From Streptomyces griseochromogenes (GTDB taxonomy: Bacteria > Actinomycetota > Actinomycetes > Streptomycetales > Streptomycetaceae): 64,000 bases of DNA. The notes under the pieces were generated by a model. That model made no database searches. It worked only from the letters and a program-made list of their open reading frames with translations, and was not told the origin of the DNA. The stretch is taken from NCBI RefSeq assembly GCF_001542625.1, contig NZ_CP016279.1:6510001-6574000 (forward strand), given 5' to 3'. A program made the translations under genes and the position numbers. Of this stretch, positions 8,789 through 17,117 are shown in pieces. How positions within the stretch are numbered: position 1 is the stretch's first letter; every line of letters begins with the position of its first letter.

Positions 8789-9922
8789 GTGCAACTCCCC
8801 CCTTCGTCCGAACCAGCTCGGCGCCGCCCGTCGGCGCACGAGGCCGTACTGGCGGCCGCCGAGGTGTTCATCCGCCAGTACGCCGCCGAGAACCCGGGCG
8901 ACGGCGATCCGCGCCGGCGGCTCGCGGAGGTCACCGCGGAGGTGGAGCGTTTCGGCACGTACGAACACACCCCGGCGGAGGTGGCGTTCGGCGCGCGGGT
9001 GGCCTGGCGCAACGCGGCACGCTGCATAGGCCGGCTCTACTGGAACAACCTGATCGTGCGGGACCTGCGCCACGTCACGCATCCCGACGACATCGCCCGT
9101 GAGTGCTTCGAGCATCTGCGGATCGCGACCAACGGAGGCCGCATCCGGCCGGTCATCAGCGTCTTCGCCCCCGATCGCCCCGGCCGTCCCGCCGCCACGC
9201 TGCTGGGCGAGCAGTTGGTGCGCTATGCGGACGACCCGCGCAGCGCCCACCGGGTGGCGCTGGCCAGGTACTTGGGCTGGAAGGGCGGCGAGGCCCCCTT
9301 CGAGGTGTTGCCGTTGCTGGTGCAGCCCTCCTCCGGCCTGACCCCGGAGTTCTACGAGGTGCCCGAGGACGCCGTGCTGGAGGTGCCGTTGACGCATCCG
9401 CGCCATCCCGGGTTCGCCGGCCTCGGTCTGCGCTGGTACTCGGTGCCGGCCGTCAGCGACATGTCGCTGGAGATCGGCGGGGTCACGTACCCGGCCGCGC
9501 CCTTCAACGGCTGGTACATGGGCACCGAGATCGGCTCGCGCAACCTCGCCGACGCCGACCGCTACAACCTGCTGCCCGCCGTCGCCGAACTGTTCGGCCT
9601 CGACACCCGCAACGAGCGCACCCTGTGGCGGGACCGCGCCCTGGTCGAGCTCAACCTGGCGGTCCTGCATTCCTACGAGCAGGCGGGGGTGACCATGGCC
9701 GACCACCACACGGAGTCGCAGCGGTTCCTCGCCCACGTGGACCGCGAGAGGCGGCACGGGCGCCCGGTGCCGACCGACTGGAGCTGGATCGTCCCGCCCC
9801 TGTCCGGAGGGGCGACCGCGGTGTTCCACCGCTACTACGACCCCGAGGATCCCGACCTGCGGCCGGCCTTCGTGCACCGGACCACAGGGGCGCCGGAGGG
9901 ATGCCCCTACGGCGCGGCCTGA
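8789..9922 (+). CDS. nos: Bacterial nitric oxide synthase, oxygenase domain only
   Basis: A 377-residue protein lacking a reductase domain, the usual size for bacterial NOS. The heme thiolate is Cys79 in WRNAARCIGRLYW, the family signature. The substrate-side helix shows PFNGWYMGTEIGSRNL, with the arginine-binding Glu, and WSWIVPPLSGG forms the pterin/dimer side. It would oxidise L-arginine to NO and citrulline in the cytosol using electrons from a separate reductase. It starts at GTG 8789, with AGGAG 8 nt upstream; an earlier in-frame GTG at 8660 would add 43 poorly conserved residues. The upstream flavohemoglobin is a natural partner, for NO removal or electron supply. No nitrating P450 or thaxtomin-type genes are nearby. 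Confidence 0.9.
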   Translation: MQLPPSSEPARRRPSAHEAVLAAAEVFIRQYAAENPGDGDPRRRLAEVTAEVERFGTYEHTPAEVAFGARVAWRNAARCIGRLYWNNLIVRDLRHVTHPDDIARECFEHLRIATNGGRIRPVISVFAPDRPGRPAATLLGEQLVRYADDPRSAHRVALARYLGWKGGEAPFEVLPLLVQPSSGLTPEFYEVPEDAVLEVPLTHPRHPGFAGLGLRWYSVPAVSDMSLEIGGVTYPAAPFNGWYMGTEIGSRNLADADRYNLLPAVAELFGLDTRNERTLWRDRALVELNLAVLHSYEQAGVTMADHHTESQRFLAHVDRERRHGRPVPTDWSWIVPPLSGGATAVFHRYYDPEDPDLRPAFVHRTTGAPEGCPYGAA

Positions 9923-10013
9923 GAGGGCACTCGGCGGCGTCAGCGCAGTTCACGCCGACGCGCGCCAGAAACGGGGAGCCGCATGTCCCGGGGCTTCGCC
10001 GAGCTCCCGGCCC

Positions 10014-10409
10014 TCAGGTCCCGTCCGGCGGCGTCCAGGCCGCGACCAGATCCAGGAGGCCGGGGAAGCGGGCGTTCAGGTCCGTGACGCGGACCTGGCT
10101 GCGGCGCTCGAGGCCGTACTGACGCTGCCGGGTGACGCCCGCCTCGCGCAGCGCCTTGAAGTGGTGGGTGAGCGAGGACTTGGGGCGGTCGAGGCCGAAC
10201 CAGCCGCAGGTGTGGTCGAACCGCTCCGACTCCAGCAGGAGTTTGCGCACGATGAACAGGCGCAGCGGATCGCTCAGCGCGGCCAGCACGCTCTCCAGAC
10301 GCAGGTCCTCCACCGCCGGTTCCGGCAGGGGCTCGGGCAGCCCTTCGGGTTCCGGCAGCACCTTGGCGGCCGGTGCCTGCGCCCGCACGGTGCGCATCGT
10401 CGACGGCAT
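10014..10409 (-). CDS. ArsR family winged-helix transcriptional regulator
   Basis: A 131-residue regulator. After a Pro/Glu-rich leader, the winged helix begins at AALSDPLRLFIVRKLL and continues through PKSSLTHHFKALREAGV, the recognition helix, to a wing RRSQVRV. There is one Cys (TCGWFG), not the paired metal-binding CxC of classical ArsR, so metal sensing is unlikely. ATG 10409 has GAGGAG 7 nt upstream. It is divergent from the MFS transporter at 10528, and a 20-bp inverted repeat lies between them, so it probably represses that exporter and itself. Confidence 0.8.
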   Translation of the reverse strand: MPSTMRTVRAQAPAAKVLPEPEGLPEPLPEPAVEDLRLESVLAALSDPLRLFIVRKLLLESERFDHTCGWFGLDRPKSSLTHHFKALREAGVTRQRQYGLERRSQVRVTDLNARFPGLLDLVAAWTPPDGT

Positions 10410-10437
10410 GGGCAACTCCTCGTGACCCGAAATCCCT

Positions 10438-10457
10438 TGTACGACTTCGATCGTACA
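10438..10457. promoter_or_regulatory. Putative operator between arsR-type regulator and MFS gene
   Basis: Perfect 7-bp arms TGTACGA and TCGTACA separated by 6 nt. It lies midway in the 118-bp divergent region, placed to control both genes. It is the likely binding site of the ArsR-family regulator encoded at 10014-10409. Confidence 0.55.
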
Positions 10458-10527
10458 TGATGCTATGTTCGAGAAAACTCGTACTGCAGAGCGTGTGCTC
10501 ACACCGCACACGCGGAGGGGATCTGTC

Positions 10528-11763
10528 ATGCCCGAGAGCCGAACGGCACCCGTGAGCGCGAGGAGCGCGCCGCACCGCACCGCCGCCCCCACCTGGTGGG
10601 TGTGGCTGGCCGCCTGGCCGGTGACCGCGGTCTTCGTCCTGTCCAACGCGGCGACACCGCTGTACGTGCTGTGGCAGCGCGACATCGGGTTCTCCAAGGG
10701 CACCCTGACGGTCGTCTTCGCCTTCTACATCGTCGGTCTGATCGGATCCCTGCTCGTCTGCGGCGTGCTCTCCGACCGGATCGGCCGCAAGCCCGTCCTG
10801 CTGCCCGCGCTCGGGCTCGCCCTGGCCGCCTGCCTGACCTTCGCGACCGCGTCCAGCGTGCCGGCCCTGATCGTCGCCCGGCTGTTCACGGGGGTCGCCG
10901 TGGGCGCCGTGGTCTCCGCGGGCATGGCGGCGGTGACCGACGTGGCCGGTCCCGCGCGCAGGCGGCTCGCGGCTCTGCTCGCCTCCTGCGCGATGGTCTT
11001 CGGAGCCGGTCTCGGACCACTTGTCGCCGGCATCCTGTCCGAGACCCTGCCCGCCCCCACCGTCACCGTCTTCGTCGTGGAAACGGCACTGCTCGCCACC
11101 GCGGTCCTCGTCGTGCTGCGCATGCCCCTGCCGCGCCCCGCCGCGCCGGAATCGGGCGCCTGGATCCGCGTACCAGGCGTGCCCCGCGGCAACGGAACGC
11201 AACTCACCTTCGGCATCGCCGTGTTCGCCCCCGGCATCACCGCGACGTCCTTCGTGCTCTCGCTCGGCCCCTCCCTGCTGTCCGGTCTGCTCGGCACCAG
11301 CAGCCGGATCGTCGCCGGCGCCATGGCGTTCACCATGTTCCTGACCGCCACCGGGGTGCAGTTCGCCGCGCAGCGGCTGCGCAGGCGCACGATCCTGACC
11401 ACCGGAGCGGCCTGCACCGCCCTCGGCATGGCCGCGCTCGTCACAGCGGTGCGCGGCGCGTCCGCCCCCGCGCTCCTCGCCTCCGCGCTGCTGGCCGGAG
11501 CCGGTCAGGGCCTGGGTCAGCTGGGCGGCCTCTCCCTGCTCAACTCCGCCGTCCCCGCACAGCGGCTCGCCGAGGCCAACGCCGCCCTCAACGTGGGCGG
11601 TTACCTCCCCGCGGGTCTGCTGCCGGTCTCGGCGGGCTATCTCAGCGACGCCATCGGCCTGACCGACGGCGCGACCGTTTTCGGGACCGTCCTGCTGACC
11701 CTCGCCGTCATCGGCGGCGTGCTGGTCGTCGCCTGCCGTGACCGGGTTCCGGAGGCCCTGTGA
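10528..11763 (+). CDS. Major facilitator superfamily transporter
   Basis: A 411-residue membrane protein with about 12 hydrophobic segments in two halves. The MFS motif A is seen as GVLSDRIGRKPVL in the loop after the second segment. The family moves small molecules with the proton gradient; drug or metabolite export is most likely given a divergent repressor, but the substrate is unknown. The start at 10528 (MPESRT) has GGAGGGG upstream; in-frame codons before it lack a ribosome site. A hairpin about 95 nt after the stop (11859-11891) may end the transcript. Confidence 0.85.
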   Translation: MPESRTAPVSARSAPHRTAAPTWWVWLAAWPVTAVFVLSNAATPLYVLWQRDIGFSKGTLTVVFAFYIVGLIGSLLVCGVLSDRIGRKPVLLPALGLALAACLTFATASSVPALIVARLFTGVAVGAVVSAGMAAVTDVAGPARRRLAALLASCAMVFGAGLGPLVAGILSETLPAPTVTVFVVETALLATAVLVVLRMPLPRPAAPESGAWIRVPGVPRGNGTQLTFGIAVFAPGITATSFVLSLGPSLLSGLLGTSSRIVAGAMAFTMFLTATGVQFAAQRLRRRTILTTGAACTALGMAALVTAVRGASAPALLASALLAGAGQGLGQLGGLSLLNSAVPAQRLAEANAALNVGGYLPAGLLPVSAGYLSDAIGLTDGATVFGTVLLTLAVIGGVLVVACRDRVPEAL

Positions 11764-12082
11764 CACGAACCGGTGCCGCCGCAGCGATCTCGCAGCACGG
11801 CCGGGACCGCCTCGCCCTCCCTGCACACGGCTCCTGCGGGACACGGCACCGACTCTCGCCTGCGGCGGAGGATGACCTTCGCCGCCGCAGGGCCGATACT
11901 GAGGAACAGGACTCCCTTCGTCTGTCATCAAGCGGACCCCGAGATGCCTGATGACCCGTCAGTAAGGTCGGCGTTCTTGGTTCAGCATCAGTCGTACCGC
12001 CGGGGTCAATGACCGGCCGAACCCGGCTTGACCAGGGAAGACACAGGTCAGAGATGCACTGCTAGCTTCTTAGGAGACACAG
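11764..12082. other. Intergenic region between MFS gene and dhaK
   Basis: No gene is supported. It holds the hairpin at 11859-11891 and must include the dhaKLM promoter; an AGGAG ribosome site lies at 12071-12075 before the dhaK ATG. Confidence 0.55.
11859..11891 (+). terminator. Probable terminator hairpin after the MFS gene
   Basis: A 10-bp perfect GC-rich stem (11859-11868 with 11882-11891) closes a 13-nt loop. It lies 95 nt past the transporter stop and upstream of dhaK, with no U tract. Confidence 0.45.
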
Positions 12083-13075
12083 ATGAGGATGCTGATCAAC
12101 GTCCCGGAGACCGTGGTCGCGGATGGGCTGCGCGGTATGGCGGCCGCTCATCCTGAGCTGAACGTGGACGTGGAGAACCGCGTGATCGTCCGCCGGGACG
12201 CTCCCGTGGCCGGACAGGTCGCACTCGTCTCCGGCGGCGGGTCGGGGCACGAGCCGCTGCACGGCGGATTCGTCGGTCCGGGCATGCTCTCGGCCGCCTG
12301 CCCCGGAGAGGTGTTCACCTCGCCGGTGCCGGACCAGATGGCCCGGGCCGCGGCCGCCGTCGACAGCGGGGCCGGCGTGCTGTTCGTCGTGAAGAACTAC
12401 ACGGGGGACGTGCTCAACTTCGACATGGCGGCCGAACTCGCCGAGGACGAGGGCATCCAGGTCGCGAAGGTGCTGGTCAACGACGACGTGGCGGTCACCG
12501 ACAGCCTCTACACGGCCGGGCGCCGCGGCACCGGTGCCACCCTGTTCGTGGAGAAGATCGCGGGGGCCGCCGCGGCCGAGGGGCAGCCGCTGGAGCGGGT
12601 GGAGGCCGTCGGCCGCCAGGTGAACGAGAACTCCCGCAGCTTCGGTGTCGCGCTGAGCGCCGTCACCACCCCGGCCAAGGGCTCCCCCACCTTCGACCTG
12701 CCCTCCGGCGAGCTGGAGTTGGGCATCGGCATCCACGGCGAACCGGGCCGGGAGCGGCGGGCCATGATGACCTCCGGGGAGATCGCCGACTTCGCCGTGC
12801 ACGCCATCCTGGAGGACATGCCCCCGCGCAACCCCGTGCTCGTCCTGGTCAACGGCATGGGCGCCACCCCGCTGCTGGAGCTGTACGGCTTCAACGCCGA
12901 GGTGCAGCGGGTGCTCGGCGAGCGGGGCGTGACCGTGGCCCGCACGCTCGTCGGCAACTACGTCACCTCCCTCGACATGGCGGGCGCCTCGGTCACGCTG
13001 TGCCAGGTCGACGAGGAACTGCTGCGGTTGTGGGACGCACCGGTGAAGACCCCGGCGCTGCGCTGGGGGATGTGA
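12083..13075 (+). CDS. dhaK: Dihydroxyacetone kinase, substrate-binding subunit DhaK
   Basis: A 330-residue cytosolic subunit that binds dihydroxyacetone covalently through a histidine. The characteristic GGGSGHEPLHGGFVG loop occurs near residues 51-65, and the hemiaminal His is in ELGIGIHGEPGRER at about 220. The segment FVVKNYTGDVLNFDMA is also diagnostic. Length matches the family. AGGAGAC lies just before the ATG. dhaL and dhaM follow on the same strand, giving a complete PTS-dependent dihydroxyacetone kinase in which DhaM passes phosphate from HPr to ADP bound on DhaL. Confidence 0.95.
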   Translation: MRMLINVPETVVADGLRGMAAAHPELNVDVENRVIVRRDAPVAGQVALVSGGGSGHEPLHGGFVGPGMLSAACPGEVFTSPVPDQMARAAAAVDSGAGVLFVVKNYTGDVLNFDMAAELAEDEGIQVAKVLVNDDVAVTDSLYTAGRRGTGATLFVEKIAGAAAAEGQPLERVEAVGRQVNENSRSFGVALSAVTTPAKGSPTFDLPSGELELGIGIHGEPGRERRAMMTSGEIADFAVHAILEDMPPRNPVLVLVNGMGATPLLELYGFNAEVQRVLGERGVTVARTLVGNYVTSLDMAGASVTLCQVDEELLRLWDAPVKTPALRWGM

Positions 13076-13121
13076 TACGGCGGACGAAGCGGCCGACACC
13101 TCTACCATGCAAGGAGATCCA

Positions 13122-13733
13122 GTGCTCGACGCCGATTTCTTCCGCCGTTGGATGACGGCGACCGCCACGTCCATGAACCGGGAGGCGGAGCGGCTCACCG
13201 CGCTCGACTCGGCCATCGGGGACGCCGACCACGGCAGCAACATGCAGCGCGGGTTCTCCGCGGTCCGGGCCGCCCTGGAGGAAGAGGCGCCGGACACGCC
13301 GGGGGCCGTGCTGACCCTGGCCGGGCGGCGGCTGATCTCGACGGTCGGCGGAGCGTCCGGGCCGCTGTACGGCACGCTGCTGCGCCGGGCCGGCAAGGCG
13401 TTCGGGGACGCCGCCGAGGTCAGCGAGAAGCAGCTGGCCGAGGCGTTGCGAGCGGGCGTGGACGGCGTGATGGCGCTGGGCGGTGCGGCGCCCGGCGACA
13501 AGACCATGATCGACGCCCTGGTGCCGGCCGTGGACGCGCTCGGCGACGGCTTCGCCGCGGCGCGGGCGGCCGCCGAGGAGGGTGCGGTGGCCACCACCCC
13601 CCTGCAGGCGCGCAAGGGCCGGGCCAGCTATCTCGGCGAGCGCAGCATCGGCCACCAGGATCCGGGGGCCACCTCCTCGGCCCTGTTGATCGCCGGACTC
13701 GCCGAAGCGGCTACGGGGGCCTCGGGTGAGTGA
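13122..13733 (+). CDS. dhaL: Dihydroxyacetone kinase, ADP-binding subunit DhaL
   Basis: A 203-residue nucleotide-binding subunit. It shows the Mg-binding signature DSAIGDADHGSNM (about 27-39), GGASGPLYGTLL, PGDKTMIDAL and RASYLGERSIGHQDPGA. Its bound ADP is phosphorylated by DhaM, and the phosphate is passed to dihydroxyacetone on DhaK. The GTG at 13122 is preferred because AAGGAG stands 6 nt ahead; the ATG at 13107 overlaps that site. It overlaps dhaM by 8 nt, so the two are translationally coupled. Confidence 0.93.
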   Translation: MLDADFFRRWMTATATSMNREAERLTALDSAIGDADHGSNMQRGFSAVRAALEEEAPDTPGAVLTLAGRRLISTVGGASGPLYGTLLRRAGKAFGDAAEVSEKQLAEALRAGVDGVMALGGAAPGDKTMIDALVPAVDALGDGFAAARAAAEEGAVATTPLQARKGRASYLGERSIGHQDPGATSSALLIAGLAEAATGASGE

Positions 13734-14136
13734 CGACAAGTTCGTCGGGATCGTGCTGGTCTCGCACAGCGCGGAGGTCGCGGCCTCCGTCGGCGCGCTG
13801 GCGAAGGGGCTGGCGGGTGGGGCCGAGGCGGTGCTGGTCGCCCCGGCGGGCGGCACCGAGGACGGCGGGCTCGGCACCAGCGCCGAGCTGATCTCCGCAG
13901 CGGCGGCCTCCGTGGACCGGGGAGTCGGGGTCGCCCTCATCGCCGACCTCGGCAGCGCGGTGCTCACCGTGAAGGCGCTGCTCGCCGAAGAGGGGGAACT
14001 TCCGGACGGCGCACGGCTGGTGGACGCGCCGTTCCTCGAGGGTGCGGTGGCCGCGGTCGTGACGGCGGCCACGGGGGCGGACCTGGACACGGTGGAGGCC
14101 GCGGCCGTGGAGGCGTACGGCTACCGGAAGGTGTGA
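13726..14136 (+). CDS. dhaM: PTS-dependent dihydroxyacetone phosphotransferase subunit DhaM
   Basis: A 136-residue single-domain DhaM (EIIA-mannose-like fold). The phosphorylatable His is His14 in GIVLVSHSAEVA. GGLGTSAELI and VALIADLGSAVLTVKALL complete the fold. There are no fused HPr or EI domains, as in the short actinobacterial form, so the general PTS proteins must donate phosphate. GTG 13726 lies inside the end of dhaL. Confidence 0.92.
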   Translation: MSDDKFVGIVLVSHSAEVAASVGALAKGLAGGAEAVLVAPAGGTEDGGLGTSAELISAAAASVDRGVGVALIADLGSAVLTVKALLAEEGELPDGARLVDAPFLEGAVAAVVTAATGADLDTVEAAAVEAYGYRKV

Positions 14137-14146
14137 GGCGACCACC

Positions 14147-14168
14147 CCAGGGGGCCGCGGCCCCCTGG
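14147..14168 (+). terminator. Perfect 22-bp palindromic terminator after dhaM
   Basis: Positions 14147-14168 form an exact palindrome able to fold into a 9-bp all-GC stem with a 4-nt loop. It begins 11 nt after the dhaM stop. Position and strength make it the terminator of dhaKLM. Confidence 0.85.
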
Positions 14169-14241
14169 ACCCGCGCTCTTCACCTCGGTGGGCCGAGGGT
14201 GCGGCCCGGTGGCCCGACGGGGCGCACGACCGCCCCGGGTG

Positions 14242-14937
14242 TCACCCGGCCCCCAGGAATTGCCGGGCCAGCCGCTCCCCTTCCGCCTCGGCCGCCCGGC
14301 GGTCCTCGACGGGTGTGACCCGCGGGCCCTTGAAGACGATGTACGTGACGCCGGAGGCCGCTCCGCCGAGGCTCGGGTCGGGGCGGATGCCGAGGCCCCG
14401 GGCCGTGGCGTAGGAGGCCTCGCCGATGAGTCCGCGGGGGCCGGTGTCGCCGACGACGGCGAACTGCACCCGGCCCCGGTAGATCACGGCCGCCACGGAG
14501 CCGCCCCCGATGCCGTGTGCCCGGTGGTCCCAGATGCCGCTCGGTGCCGGGATCACGATGTAGGGCACGAACTCGGCGCTCAGGTGGCGGTCGTCGGGCT
14601 GCTGGAACGCGGTGGCGGCCGTGAAGGACGGGTCGGTGCGGGGGTTGCAGCGGGCAGTGGGCCGTCCGTCGCAGTCGACGTCCAGGTCGGCCTTCCAGAA
14701 CACCGCCTCGCGGGTGCCGCAGACGCGGACGTTCGCGGGAGCGCCGTCGTCCGTGCGGTACCGGCCCCGGGAGACCTGGGCACATGTGTGCATCCGGGCC
14801 AGCAGGTCGGCGGCGGTCACGGCACCCTCGTTGTGGGCGAACGGTCCCTCCGGGGGCGGGACCGCGGCGGCGGAAAGCGCGGCGGGGGCGAGCAGGGCGG
14901 CGCTGGCCGCGACCAGCGTCAGCGACTGGACACGCAC
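14242..14937 (-). CDS. Secreted chitosanase, glycoside hydrolase family 75
   Basis: A 231-residue secreted enzyme. A signal peptide is clear: basic start MRVQ, a hydrophobic stretch SLTLVAASAALLAPAAL, and an Ala-rich cleavage region near residue 25. The mature part carries GH75 features: DVDCDGRPTARCNPRTDP with the catalytic-type Asp, LSAEFVPYIVIP, AVIYRGRVQFAVVGDTGP and LIGEASYATARGLGI. GH75 enzymes endo-hydrolyse chitosan. GTG 14937 is chosen because GAGAGGG stands 9 nt ahead and the signal peptide begins there; ATG 14964 would add 9 residues. It stands alone, convergent with dhaKLM. Confidence 0.88.
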   Translation of the reverse strand: MRVQSLTLVAASAALLAPAALSAAAVPPPEGPFAHNEGAVTAADLLARMHTCAQVSRGRYRTDDGAPANVRVCGTREAVFWKADLDVDCDGRPTARCNPRTDPSFTAATAFQQPDDRHLSAEFVPYIVIPAPSGIWDHRAHGIGGGSVAAVIYRGRVQFAVVGDTGPRGLIGEASYATARGLGIRPDPSLGGAASGVTYIVFKGPRVTPVEDRRAAEAEGERLARQFLGAG

Positions 14938-15313
14938 TCTGGGAAACCCTCTCTTTGGGTACATTCCGGAACCATGCCCAATGTGGTGCGGACCTGCGCG
15001 TACGGCCACCCCCGATGGGGCCGGATGGAGCATCATCCTGACGCCCTATGAGATGACAACAGGGGCCGGGGGCCTGAGCCTGTGTCGGCCCGGGCCTCCC
15101 GGCCACCCGTGTCGGCGCGGGTCCGGCGACGACAGCGTTTCCGCGCCTCGGGCACGAACTCCTCGGTCTTCCCGGGGAGTTCAGCCTCAGGGAGACCTCA
15201 GCATACGTAACTCTTCCGCGCGGCGACCAACACGGCCCCCTTGCCCCGGACGTACCAGCCGGGCATATTGGTCCGGACCTTTGCCGTGATGCCGTCCCCC
15301 GGGAGGCAGAGCC
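14938..15313. other. Divergent intergenic region (chitosanase / FnIII lipoprotein)
   Basis: 376 bp with no supported gene. It must hold the promoters of the minus-strand chitosanase and the plus-strand lipoprotein. No convincing DasR-like box or long inverted repeat was found by eye. Confidence 0.5.
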
Positions 15314-16294
15314 GTGCGACGCGTTCCCCTGCCGCCGTTCCTGATCTGCGCGGCTCTGACACTGGTCGCGTCCTGCGGCTGGAGCGGCGCGACCGATGGC
15401 GACGGCGGCCGCGCGCCCGGGGCTCCGACGGGCGTCACCGCGGCGGCCGGAAGCGCCACCACCGTGCACGTGATGTGGAACGCGGTCGCCGACGATCCCG
15501 GGGTCCGCACCTATGAGGTGTATCGCGGCTCGACAAAGGTCACGGAAGTACCGGGCTCGCAACACATGGTGGACGTCACCAGGCTCAGGCCGTCCACCGT
15601 GTATGTCTTCACCGTGCGGGCCCGGGACTCGGACGGCCGGCTGGGGCCGCCGAGCCGAGAGGTGCGGGCGCGGACGCCCGTCGAAGTGGCGGCGGACCGC
15701 TCGGCCCCGACCCGCCCGCTGGAGCCGGCCGGGCGGGCGGTCGGCAGCCGGGCGGTCCAGCTGTCCTGGGCCGCCTCCCGGGACGACCGGGGCGTGGTGT
15801 CGTACGACGTCTACCAGGGCGGTGCGAAGATCCACAGTGTCGGCGGGAACCAGACCGCGACCGTGATCACCGGGCTGCGGCCCGGCAGCCACTACGTCTT
15901 CACCGTGCGGGCGAGGGACGCGGCCGACAACCTCTCGCCCGCGAGCGCGCCCGTCCGCCTCGCCACGCCGGGCTCCGACGACGGCCGGGACACCGCCCCG
16001 ACCGCCTTCACGGCGACGACCCACCGGTCGGCGGGGGCGTACTACCTGGATCTCTCCTGGGATCCGCCGCGCGTGGACGGGGTGATCACGGAGTACCAGA
16101 TCCAGCTCGACGGCGCCGCGGCCACCTCCTTGGTGTGGGGCGGCGACCCGCCGCGCGGCCGGGCCCGCTACAGCTTCTACGTCGGGCAGGACGCGGAGTC
16201 CGAACACCGGGTGCGGCTGCGGGCGCGGCTGCCGGACGGCACCTGGGGCGGGTTCTCGGCGGAGCGCACGGTGACCACGGGCGCGGGCGGCTGA
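15314..16294 (+). CDS. Lipoprotein with three fibronectin type III domains
   Basis: A 326-residue secreted protein. The N-terminus is a lipoprotein signal ending in the lipobox LVASC with Cys21 as the lipidated residue. Three FnIII repeats follow, at about 36-120, 128-218 and 225-325. The first two share VYVFTVRARDSDG and HYVFTVRARDAADN; the third is more diverged and ends EHRVRLRARLPDGTW. It likely acts outside the membrane in carbohydrate or protein binding; there is no catalytic domain. It starts at GTG 15314 with GGGAGG 7 nt ahead. Confidence 0.82.
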   Translation: MRRVPLPPFLICAALTLVASCGWSGATDGDGGRAPGAPTGVTAAAGSATTVHVMWNAVADDPGVRTYEVYRGSTKVTEVPGSQHMVDVTRLRPSTVYVFTVRARDSDGRLGPPSREVRARTPVEVAADRSAPTRPLEPAGRAVGSRAVQLSWAASRDDRGVVSYDVYQGGAKIHSVGGNQTATVITGLRPGSHYVFTVRARDAADNLSPASAPVRLATPGSDDGRDTAPTAFTATTHRSAGAYYLDLSWDPPRVDGVITEYQIQLDGAAATSLVWGGDPPRGRARYSFYVGQDAESEHRVRLRARLPDGTWGGFSAERTVTTGAGG

Positions 16295-16486
16295 CAGCGG
16301 GCGGCGGGCACGGGCCCCGGCGGCGGGCCCACCTGCACCGGACGGAGGAATCCGTCACCCGGTCGGCCGCACCCCGGGTGCGGCCCGGAGCGCGGACGCT
16401 TTTGCTGCGATGGAGGCGCACGGACGCTTCCCGACCCTCGGCGGCGCATGGGACGTACCGCCAACCGTGCCGCCGGAGGGCAGCCA

Positions 16487-17038
16487 ATGCGAAACTCCCG
16501 ACTCCTCCTCCGCTCCGGCCTGACTCTGGCGGCCGCCGCCGCACTCCCGGCCCCGCTCGCCGGGCCGTCCGCCGCGGCCTCGGGAATCTCGGTCAGCACG
16601 ACCGGGTCCACGGTCTCGGTCGTCACCAGCTCATGCACGCTGAACAACGGCAGCTGGGGCAATGCCTCACTCCTGGGCGGCAGCCAGACGAGCTTCGCCC
16701 AGGGCCGGCAGACGGCCCTGTCGGGCACGACGATCAGCCAGTCCGCGGCCTGGTCGGGAGTGAGCCCGGGGACGTACACGGTCGTCGTGGTCTGCTCCAA
16801 CGGCTCCACCGCCGGTTCCCAGTCCGTGATCGTCTCCGCCACGCCCGCCGTGCCCGCCGCCCCCACGATCGCCTCGACGTCCAAGGCCGCGCCCGCGCGA
16901 GGCGTGATGGGCGGCGTCGGCGGCACGACCCGCGACTACGGCCCGCTCACCCTGGGCGTCGGCGCGGCCCTGGTGGGCACCGGCATCATCGCCACGGCCT
17001 GGTTCCTGCGCCGCCGTTCGAAGCCGTACCGGCTCTGA
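16487..17038 (+). CDS. Secreted, C-terminally membrane-anchored protein of unknown function
   Basis: A 183-residue protein. A signal peptide covers about residues 1-32 (MRNSRLLLRSG then Leu/Ala-rich, ending near SAAAS). The middle is Ser/Thr/Val-rich and beta-like, with two Cys (TSSCTLNNGSW and VVVCSNGS) that probably form one disulfide. The tail has a hydrophobic span (about 153-173) ending in AWFLRRRSKPYRL, which anchors it in the membrane. No LPXTG-type motif is present. The start has GGAGG 7 nt upstream. No specific function is recognised. Confidence 0.75.
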   Translation: MRNSRLLLRSGLTLAAAAALPAPLAGPSAAASGISVSTTGSTVSVVTSSCTLNNGSWGNASLLGGSQTSFAQGRQTALSGTTISQSAAWSGVSPGTYTVVVVCSNGSTAGSQSVIVSATPAVPAAPTIASTSKAAPARGVMGGVGGTTRDYGPLTLGVGAALVGTGIIATAWFLRRRSKPYRL

Positions 17039-17117
17039 GGCGACGGCGGCGGGCCGCCGGGTGCGGCGATCCGCCAAAGGCGCGCGACGGGATCCGGGCC
17101 CGGACGGGCTCCGGCCC

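Noticed and set aside
8660..9922. NO synthase as part of a thaxtomin-type nitration cluster
   Set aside because: No nitrating P450 (TxtE-like) or peptide synthetase genes are in the neighbourhood; the neighbour is flavohemoglobin.
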